Assembly (NCBI GenBank): GCA_038239195.1
Contig: JBBSEZ010000175.1
Coordinates: 1 to 18,556, forward strand
Direction: 5' to 3'
DNA: 18,556 bases
Source: JBBSEZ01 sp038239195
Lineage (GTDB): Bacteria > Planctomycetota > Planctomycetia > Gemmatales > Gemmataceae
The stretch's first letter is position 1, and each line of letters starts with the position of its first letter. The notes beneath the pieces were generated by a model. It ran no database searches, was not told where the DNA came from, and was given only the letters and a program-made list of their open reading frames with translations. Both the position numbers and the translations under genes were made by a program. Below, piece after piece: positions 6,677 to 12,356 of the stretch.

Positions 6677-8317
6677 ATGCGGTTCTTCTATCGGCTGGCG
6701 GCGCCGGTCTTCTGGTTGTGGGACAAAGCCTACGCCGGCTTCGATGCGCTGCACGACGCCCTCGTCTGGCTTGCCACCCCCTTCGGCACCAACGTGCGCG
6801 GCCCGCTCCGGCGCTATTCCATCCTCCTCGGCATCTATGCCGTCATCTACCTGATCGGTGCGCTTCCCATCCCCATCCTGCCGTTGCTCGCTTTGGGGAT
6901 CGGCTACGTCGGCGTACTCGCGGTCGGCCGGGCGTGGGTCAAGAACGAGACGCAGCGTACTGCCATCGCCAAGAAGCTGGTCGATGGCGACCCCGACGCG
7001 CTGCCCGACCTGCGCTGGACGGCGCTGGTGTCGGCGCTACAACTCATCGTGTTGTTTCCGCTGTTCTTCCAGCAGGTGCATGCTCACTTTCCCGGGCTCT
7101 ACAAGGTCCCGGAGGACGCGACGTTCGGCACCTGGTTCATCTTCACCCTCGACGCCTACAACAAGGTCCTCATGGGCCTGTTCAACCTGTACGGCGTTCA
7201 CTTCGAGACGGCCGAGCCGATCTCGCCCTGGGGGCGCCACCTCATTCTCATCGGCCGGCTGACCATCGAGTGGCTGCTGATCCAGGGCGTCGTTCGGCTG
7301 TTCGCCATCCGCGAGACGATCCGGGATGCCGTCGCCGCAGTGATCCGCGATCCCGGAATGGCCGTCCGGGTGGGCCGACGCACAGTGCGCCCCCTCATCC
7401 ACGAACTCAAGAACCCAGACGCGGCCGTGCGCCTGCGCGCCGCCGACGTGCTGGGCTTGCTCCGCGACACGGAGGCGGTGGGGCCCCTCATCGAGACGAT
7501 GAACCGGGACGCCGACGAGGGCGTGCGCTCGCAGGCGGCGCGCTCGCTGGGGCTGCTGGGCGACCGGGAGGCGGTCCCGGCGCTGCTGGCCATGTTGCGC
7601 GACCGCAGCGACGAGGTGCGCCGGCACGCCGCCGAGGCGCTGGGGCTCATCGGCGACCCGCGCGCCGTGCCGGTGTTGATCCAGGCGTTGGGAAGCGACG
7701 CGGCGGGCGTGCGCGTCGAGGCAGCGCGGGCGCTGGGCCACGTCGGCGACGACACCGTGCCCGACCACCTGATTCCGATGGTGGTCCGCGATCCCGACGA
7801 GGCGGTGCGGATCGCGGCGACGGGGGCGCTGAAGATGCGCTGGCGCGACCGGGCCATCGAGGGGCTGGTCGAGATGCTGGGGACCGAGGAGGAGAAGCCC
7901 GGCTGGCTGGGCAAGTGGTTCGGGGCCAAGCGGCCTCAGAACGAGGCGGACCAGGAGGTGAGCGACCGGCAGCGCGCCGCCGAGGCGCTGGGCGAGCTGG
8001 CCGACGCGCGGACCATCAACGCCCTGGCCGAGGCGCTCCAGGCGAACGACCGCCTGGTGCGCCGCGCCGCTGTGGTAGCGCTGGGCAAGATCGGTGGGCC
8101 CGCGGTGGTCGAGCCGTTGATCCGAGGGCTTCAGGACCGGGAGCGCGACGTGCGCTGGCGAGCGGCGGAGGCGCTGGGAGAGACGGGGGACGAGCGGGCG
8201 GTGGCGCCGCTGCTGGAGGCGTGGCGCGACGACCGCGAAGGGGAGGTGCGCCTGGCGGCGGGGGAGGCGGTGCAGAAGATCGACCCCGAGGCGGCGCGGG
8301 TGGCGGGGGTGGGCTGA
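6677..8317 (+). CDS. Membrane-anchored HEAT-repeat protein
   Basis: A 546-residue protein in two halves. Residues about 48-84, 115-134 and 187-211 are hydrophobic enough to be membrane segments, anchoring it in the inner membrane. From about residue 236 to the end there are roughly nine HEAT/PBS-lyase-type repeats of 30-31 residues with the recurring pattern VRxxAAxALGxxGDxxAVPxLxxxL. Clear examples are VRLRAADVLGLLRDTEAVGP, VRSQAARSLGLLGDREAVPA and VRRHAAEALGLIGDPRAVPV. An insert around 414-432 (EEEKPGWLGKWFGAKRP) breaks the array. HEAT arrays bind proteins, so this is probably a scaffold or assembly factor; no catalytic motif is visible and the partner is unknown. The ATG at 6677 has a weak GGGGTG eight bases upstream. 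A small membrane/coiled-coil gene follows on the same strand. Confidence 0.8.
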   Translation: MRFFYRLAAPVFWLWDKAYAGFDALHDALVWLATPFGTNVRGPLRRYSILLGIYAVIYLIGALPIPILPLLALGIGYVGVLAVGRAWVKNETQRTAIAKKLVDGDPDALPDLRWTALVSALQLIVLFPLFFQQVHAHFPGLYKVPEDATFGTWFIFTLDAYNKVLMGLFNLYGVHFETAEPISPWGRHLILIGRLTIEWLLIQGVVRLFAIRETIRDAVAAVIRDPGMAVRVGRRTVRPLIHELKNPDAAVRLRAADVLGLLRDTEAVGPLIETMNRDADEGVRSQAARSLGLLGDREAVPALLAMLRDRSDEVRRHAAEALGLIGDPRAVPVLIQALGSDAAGVRVEAARALGHVGDDTVPDHLIPMVVRDPDEAVRIAATGALKMRWRDRAIEGLVEMLGTEEEKPGWLGKWFGAKRPQNEADQEVSDRQRAAEALGELADARTINALAEALQANDRLVRRAAVVALGKIGGPAVVEPLIRGLQDRERDVRWRAAEALGETGDERAVAPLLEAWRDDREGEVRLAAGEAVQKIDPEAARVAGVG

Positions 8318-8403
8318 GCGGGCAGGTGGCCTTGTCCGCAGCGAACGAGGGCGGTACTGTCGCCGTCCGAGTTGGTCCGTTCGTTCGCAGGAGGACAGCC
8401 AAG

Positions 8404-8913
8404 GTGGCCGCGCAACGCAAACCATCCGAAGACGGCGGCTCGCCCAACTACCTGAGCCCCGGCGTGATCGCGGAGACGCTCCGTCTGGTTCACGCCCCCG
8501 CGATGCTTGAGAAGGCGGGGGATGAGAAGATATCCGTCTTCTGGCGCGTCTTCGGCGGGACGATCCTGAGCATCGCGGCGCTGGCCGTTGTCACCGCCTA
8601 TCAGCAGTTCACCTCGACGCTGGGCGAACTGCGCGCCGCCCAGGCTCGCCTCAACGAAGCGAACGCCAGCGCGGCCACCAAGGAAGACCTCAACACGCGG
8701 ACCACTCCGATGTGGGCCTCCATCAAGGACACCGGGGCGAAACTGCCCCTCCTCGAAGCCCGCGCCGGGCAACTGGAGGGGCAACTGAAGGCGGCCGAGC
8801 AGGACCGCAGCAGGTTGCAGGATCGCGTGGAGCAACTGGCGGAGCGCGTGGCGAGGCTGGAGGGGCGCGACGCGGCGCCGGGCGCAACTTCCCAGAAAGG
8901 CCCCTCGCGCTGA
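8404..8913 (+). CDS. Small single-pass membrane protein with coiled coil, unknown function
   Basis: A 169-residue protein I do not recognise. Seen: a polar N-terminus, one membrane segment around residues 47-67 (FWRVFGGTILSIAALAVVTA), then heptad-rich helices at about 74-92 and 113-155 ending LAERVARLEGR. This is the layout of a bitopic inner-membrane protein with a coiled coil on one side. The GTG at 8404 is chosen because AGGAGG lies at 8389-8394, nine bases upstream, and there is no better start. The same-strand HEAT-repeat gene ends 86 bases before; co-transcription is possible and the HEAT array could be a partner, but this is only context. A large hairpin spans its stop codon. Confidence 0.6.
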   Translation: MAAQRKPSEDGGSPNYLSPGVIAETLRLVHAPAMLEKAGDEKISVFWRVFGGTILSIAALAVVTAYQQFTSTLGELRAAQARLNEANASAATKEDLNTRTTPMWASIKDTGAKLPLLEARAGQLEGQLKAAEQDRSRLQDRVEQLAERVARLEGRDAAPGATSQKGPSR

Positions 8914-8937
8914 GCGCATCCAGGAAGAGGGCCTTTC
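8895..8937 (+). terminator. Terminator-like hairpin spanning a stop codon
   Basis: GAAAGGCCCCTC at 8895-8906 pairs with GAGGGCCTTTC at 8927-8937 with a single bulged C, an 11-bp stem. The loop contains a second small hairpin, GCGC-TGA-GCGC at 8907-8917, whose loop is the stop codon of the preceding gene. It sits just before the rluB-type promoter and would insulate it from upstream transcription. It lacks a strong T-run. Confidence 0.5.
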
Positions 8938-8956
8938 GCGCAGCCCCGCCATCCGC

Positions 8957-8962
8957 TATAAT
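8957..8962 (+). promoter_or_regulatory. Consensus -10 (TATAAT) six bases before the pseudouridine synthase ATG
   Basis: A perfect TATAAT ends six bases before the ATG at 8969, so transcription would begin at or within a base or two of the start codon. No Shine-Dalgarno precedes the ATG, which fits a leaderless mRNA. The -35 region at 8934-8939 (TTTCGC) is weak and overlaps the upstream hairpin. Confidence 0.55.
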
Positions 8963-8968
8963 GCCCGC

Positions 8969-9841
8969 ATGGAACGCCTCAACAAGTATCTGGCGCATGC
9001 GGGCGTTGGCTCGCGCCGCCACTGCGACGACATGATCCTCCACGGCCGCGTCTCGGTCGATGGGCAGACGGTGCGCGAGCTCGGCACCCGGATCGACCCC
9101 GAGCACCAGAAGGTGAGCGTGGACGGCAAGCCGCTGCACGCCGAGCCGCTGGTCTACTGGCTCACGCACAAGCCGCGCGGCTACCTCTGCACCAACCACG
9201 ACCCGTCGGGCCGGCCGCTGGCGACCGACCTGCTGCCGCACGTCCCGCAGCGCGTCTACACGGTGGGCCGCCTCGACGAGGACAGCGAAGGCCTGCTGCT
9301 GATGACGAACGACGGCGACCTCGCGTTCAAGCTGATGCACCCGCGCTTCGGGGTGCGCAAGACCTACCTCGTGCAGGTCGCCGGCAAGCCGACGCGCGAG
9401 GACATGGAGCAACTCCTCAAGGGCGTCTATCTGAGCGACGGGCACGTCAAGGCCCAGCGCGTGAAGCGCCTCAAGACGCAGGGCGAGAGCACCTGGATGG
9501 AGATCGTGCTGAGCGAGGGCAAGAACCGCGAGGTTCGCCGCATGCTCGCCAAGCTCGACCACAAGGTCTTGCGCCTCCGCCGCATCGCCATCGGCACCAT
9601 CAAGCTCGATCGCCTGCCCAAGGGCAAGTCGCGCCGGCTCAAGCCCGACGAACTGGCCCGACTGCGCGCGATGGCCGAGCGCCCGAAGCGCGCGGAAGCC
9701 GCCCAGGCGGCGAGTCGGGAGGCGCCCCCCTCCCGATCCTCTGCCAGCGAGCCGCGCGGCCCCCGCGCTGGCAAGGGCAACCGCCCGCACTCCGAGTTGG
9801 TCCCGCACGGCGCCGGTCGTCGGGAGCACAAGCAATCATGA
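8969..9841 (+). CDS. rluB: RsuA/RluB-family rRNA pseudouridine synthase
   Basis: A 290-residue enzyme that isomerises a specific uridine in ribosomal RNA to pseudouridine. Seen: an N-terminal S4 RNA-binding domain (ERLNKYLAHAGVGSRRHCD, 2-20, continuing to about residue 50), the catalytic signature GRLDEDSEGLLLMTNDG with Asp103 (100-116), RKTYLVQV at 130-137, and EGKNREVRRML at 183-193. This is the RsuA/RluB/RluE branch with S4 fused to the synthase. RluB is the likeliest member, but RluB, RluF and RsuA are not cleanly separable by eye, so the symbol is tentative. The tail from about 238 is basic, Ala/Arg/Ser-rich and probably disordered. Transcription appears to start at the ATG (TATAAT at 8957-8962). 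Its stop overlaps the pyrK ATG (ATGA), so the two are probably translationally coupled. Confidence 0.9.
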   Translation: MERLNKYLAHAGVGSRRHCDDMILHGRVSVDGQTVRELGTRIDPEHQKVSVDGKPLHAEPLVYWLTHKPRGYLCTNHDPSGRPLATDLLPHVPQRVYTVGRLDEDSEGLLLMTNDGDLAFKLMHPRFGVRKTYLVQVAGKPTREDMEQLLKGVYLSDGHVKAQRVKRLKTQGESTWMEIVLSEGKNREVRRMLAKLDHKVLRLRRIAIGTIKLDRLPKGKSRRLKPDELARLRAMAERPKRAEAAQAASREAPPSRSSASEPRGPRAGKGNRPHSELVPHGAGRREHKQS

Positions 9842-10686
9842 CGGGCCCCGCCACGCCCGCGTTTCAGCACGCCACCCTCGAGGTGGTCGAAAACGTTCGC
9901 GTCGCGCAGCAGACCTATCGCGTCCGAATCCATGCCCCTGAACTGGCCCGGGCTATCCGCCCGGGCCAGTTCGTCATGCTGCGCCTGCCGGGTACGACCG
10001 ACCCGCTGCTGGGGCGGCCCTTCGCCCTCTACGACACCGTCCTCGACGGGGCGGGGGCGCCAGTGGGCGTGGACGTCGTCTATCTCGTCGTCGGCAAGAT
10101 GACGGGGAAGCTCGCCGAGGTGCGCGCCGGCGAGCGGCTGGAAGTGTGGGGCCCGCTGGGCAACGGCTTCCCGGACCTGGCCAGCGTCGAGCACGTCGGG
10201 CTGGTGGCGGGCGGCATCGGCCAGACGCCGTTCCTGGCTTACGCACGCGAGTTGCTGGGCACGCGCGGTTACGCGGGGCGAGAAGCGCACGCCGCGACAC
10301 GGCGCGTTTCGCTCTATTACGGAGTGCGAACGGCGGCATTGGCCGCAGGCGTCGAGGACTTCCGCGCCGCGGGCGCCGAGGTTCACGTGGCGACGGACGA
10401 CGGGAGCCTGGGGCAGCGCGGCTTCGTGACGCAGTTGTTGCAGCAGCACGGCCCGCCGTCGCACCTGGTGGGCTGTGGCCCCGAGCCGATGCTGCACGCG
10501 CTGGCGAAGCTCGCGGCGGGGTGGGGCGTGCCGTGTCACGTGTCGCTGGAGGCGCCGATGGCGTGCGGGGTGGGGATCTGCTTCAGTTGCGTGACGCGGG
10601 TCAAAACGGCGGAGGGGTGGGACTATCGCCGGTCGTGCGTGGAGGGGCCGGTGTTCGACGCGGCGTGCTTGGAGTGGGGGAAGTAG
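9838..10686 (+). CDS. pyrK: Dihydroorotate dehydrogenase electron-transfer subunit
   Basis: A 282-residue iron-sulfur flavoprotein that passes electrons from dihydroorotate dehydrogenase (PyrD type 1B) to NAD+ in pyrimidine synthesis. Seen: a ferredoxin-reductase beta barrel with RPGQFVML (41-48) and the FAD motif GRPFALYD (59-66), then the NAD-binding GLVAGGIGQTPFLAY (121-135) and GCGPEPML (212-219). The C-terminal [2Fe-2S] site has Cys243, Cys248, Cys251 and Cys267 in the order C-x4-C-x2-C-x15-C. All four cysteines are present. The length is slightly above the usual 250-270 residues. The ATG overlaps the preceding stop, with GGGAG about 11 bases upstream. The partner pyrD is not in the window, so the subunit is separated from its catalytic partner or pyrD lies elsewhere. 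It converges on the Uma2 gene across 29 bases. Confidence 0.9.
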   Translation: MTGPATPAFQHATLEVVENVRVAQQTYRVRIHAPELARAIRPGQFVMLRLPGTTDPLLGRPFALYDTVLDGAGAPVGVDVVYLVVGKMTGKLAEVRAGERLEVWGPLGNGFPDLASVEHVGLVAGGIGQTPFLAYARELLGTRGYAGREAHAATRRVSLYYGVRTAALAAGVEDFRAAGAEVHVATDDGSLGQRGFVTQLLQQHGPPSHLVGCGPEPMLHALAKLAAGWGVPCHVSLEAPMACGVGICFSCVTRVKTAEGWDYRRSCVEGPVFDAACLEWGK

Positions 10687-10715
10687 GGCGAACGGGGGCG
10701 ACGAAAGGCAGCCGG

Positions 10716-11465
10716 TTACGGGGCGAATGACAAGCCGCCCTCCTCCAGCCGGTCCAGTTCCGCCAGTTCCTCGGACGTGGCCTGCTGCCGCCGGGCCTTG
10801 CGGCTGAGTTCCGCCAGCCGGGTCATTCCCCCTTCGGCCGCCGTGACTCGCCACTCGGCCACAGCGGTACGCCTCTCGGCATGCTGGAGTGCCGCATAGT
10901 GTTCCGCGAAGGAGAGGAACGGCCTGCCGTCGGGATGATGGACGACCATCTCCGGCCCGGACAGGTCGAAGCGAATGCCCAGGCGGGGGCTCACGAACCC
11001 GTGGACCTGCCTCTGCCGCAGGAGGGCCTCTCCGCAGCGCACGTAGATGTGCAGGCGGTTGGCGTTGGGGTCGTAGACGTAGTACTCTTCGACGCCATGC
11101 TCCTCGTAGAAGGCGTACTTGTCGATCATCTCGCTGCCGCTGGTCTCCGGTGAGAGGACCTCGAAGACCACCGTCATCGGGACGTTGCCCTCCTCCCACT
11201 GCTTGTAGGAGCCCCGGTCGCCCTTGGGCCGGCCGAACACCACGAAGACGTCGGGGGCGTAGCGAAGTTCGGGTTGGCCCTCCTCGGGATACCACAGCAA
11301 GTTGCCCGCCACGAAGACGTCGGAATGCTCGCGGTAGAGCGCTTCGAGGTTGCCGAATAGCAGAACGATCCAGCGGAGTTGCTTGGTGTTGTCTGCCATC
11401 GGAAGCCCGTCGCTTTCCGGGTAAAGAATAGGGGAGGGAGGCTTCGGTGTCGCAACGGGAGCCAT
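10716..11465 (-). CDS. Uma2 family (DUF820) putative endonuclease-fold protein
   Basis: A 249-residue protein of the Uma2/DUF820 family, abundant in cyanobacteria and planctomycetes, with a PD-(D/E)XK nuclease-like fold and no settled role. Seen: LRYAPDVFVVFG near residues 67-78 (the PD), VVFEVLSPETSGSEMIDK near 99-116 (Glu, then the lysine of the motif), and YEEHGVEEYYVYDPNANRL near 119-137. All family landmarks are intact. The C-terminal third is charged and helical (AERRTAVAEWRVTAAE), a common appendage. The ATG at 11465 is fixed by an excellent ribosome site; a later ATG at 11399 is less likely. It lies 35 bases after the export-type gene on the same strand and may be read from it. Confidence 0.85.
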   Translation of the reverse strand: MAPVATPKPPSPILYPESDGLPMADNTKQLRWIVLLFGNLEALYREHSDVFVAGNLLWYPEEGQPELRYAPDVFVVFGRPKGDRGSYKQWEEGNVPMTVVFEVLSPETSGSEMIDKYAFYEEHGVEEYYVYDPNANRLHIYVRCGEALLRQRQVHGFVSPRLGIRFDLSGPEMVVHHPDGRPFLSFAEHYAALQHAERRTAVAEWRVTAAEGGMTRLAELSRKARRQQATSEELAELDRLEEGGLSFAP

Positions 11466-11470
11466 GGGGG

Positions 11471-11480
11471 ACCTCCTTCT
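11471..11480 (-). promoter_or_regulatory. Strong Shine-Dalgarno deciding the Uma2 start
   Basis: The minus strand reads AGAAGGAGGT, then five C bases, then the ATG at 11465. This is a near-perfect anti-16S match and the strongest ribosome site noted in the window. Confidence 0.8.
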
Positions 11481-11500
11481 TTCAGGTCGGGCCGTGCTAG

Positions 11501-12262
11501 CTATTGTCCGACCATGTGGCGGAGTGCGTCGAGGAAAAAGCGCCCAACGTCCGCCAAGGCCGTCTCCGCTCGCTCAAGAGGGCTGAGTCTCTCGGCCACC
11601 CATGCGCCCGAGTGCCACTTCCCGTCCCATACGTACACTCTATCGCCCGGACGCAGTTCGTAATTGGTCGCCCCCTCTCCTCGCAGTGTGATCGCCTCCC
11701 AATCGAGGGTGAGAAAGCGATCTTCGCCGGGCAGGTCAGAGCAGGGGCGTTGCACCCAAATTCTTGCCTTTGTCTTGCACGAGCCAAGGTCTGGAATTCT
11801 GTCGAGAAGGTCTGGAATTCTCCCGAGCGCGTCCAGCGCCGTATCGTGCGGAAGCAGTTCGAACCACTGTACCTTCTCCCCATAGTCGGTCGATTCGGTG
11901 ATGACGGAATAAAGCGCCATCACGTCCACCGCGACGTCGAGCCAGCACCCCAAACTCGACAGGTGGCGCTCGACAACGACCTCCGCCTGCGCGCACGTCA
12001 GTCCGGCGACGGAGACGCTCCCGTAGGAGTGGAGCCCGGTCGTGCCGTCCGGGCGAACCAATCGGGGACCGCGCAATTCCTGCTTCGCCCGTTGGCCCTG
12101 GGGCAAGGCGACAGCGGAGAGCGGCCAGGGCGCGCGGCACGTCACCTCGAGCCGCAGAATCTCAGGCGGCTCGATTCTATGCCCCGATCTCTTCATCGAG
12201 GCCATTTCCATCGGGGCCGCTGCCAGCACCGCCCACGCCACAACTGCCGCCGCGCTCTGCAT
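11501..12262 (-). CDS. Polysaccharide biosynthesis/export (Wza-like) domain protein
   Basis: A 253-residue protein of the outer-membrane polysaccharide export family. Seen: a short hydrophobic N-terminus (about 1-17) that could be a signal peptide, then IEPPEILRLEV (31-41), RLVRPDGTTGL and YGSVSVAGLTCAQAEVVVE (about 66-98). These match the Poly_export domain motif in which LVRPDG and YG.V.V.GLT recur. A second beta-grasp-like segment follows (VDVMALYSVITES), and the sequence ends with NYELRPGDRVYVW and a helix. Planctomycete members usually have a longer SLBB region with a glycine-rich ligand loop; here that part is shortened and unusual, with a 7-residue tandem repeat. There is no lipobox cysteine near the N-terminus. 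Start ATG 12262 has AGAGGG seven bases upstream. It follows the second hybrid kinase after 94 bases that contain their own promoter-like pair. Role in export is inferred; it may be a regulatory or degenerate paralogue. Confidence 0.65.
   Translation of the reverse strand: MQSAAAVVAWAVLAAAPMEMASMKRSGHRIEPPEILRLEVTCRAPWPLSAVALPQGQRAKQELRGPRLVRPDGTTGLHSYGSVSVAGLTCAQAEVVVERHLSSLGCWLDVAVDVMALYSVITESTDYGEKVQWFELLPHDTALDALGRIPDLLDRIPDLGSCKTKARIWVQRPCSDLPGEDRFLTLDWEAITLRGEGATNYELRPGDRVYVWDGKWHSGAWVAERLSPLERAETALADVGRFFLDALRHMVGQ
11786..11821 (-). repeat. 15-base direct repeat, 21-base period, inside the export-type gene
   Basis: AAGGTCTGGAATTCT occurs at 11786-11800 and again at 11807-11821. On the coding strand this duplicates seven residues (GRIPDLL then DRIPDLG). 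The exact identity suggests a recent in-frame tandem duplication. Confidence 0.75.
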
Positions 12263-12294
12263 GCGAAGGCCCTCTTGACCTCGGTCCCTCCCGG

Positions 12295-12323
12295 CAGATA
12301 GCCCGTTGCGCAGTCGGGGTCAA
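12295..12323 (-). promoter_or_regulatory. Candidate promoter for the export-type gene
   Basis: On the minus strand TTGACC (12323-12318) and TATCTG (12300-12295) are 17 bases apart. The -35 is nearly consensus and the -10 is weak (three of six). The -35 lies in one arm of an inverted repeat (CTTGACC at 12274-12280 and GGTCAAG at 12318-12324) that brackets the promoter and could be an operator. Confidence 0.35.
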
Positions 12324-12356
12324 GGGAACCTGGCTCGGTCAGCCCCCTCCACCTCC

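Noticed and set aside
10687..10715. Terminator between the convergent pyrK and Uma2 genes
   Set aside because: The 29 bases show no inverted repeat or T-run.
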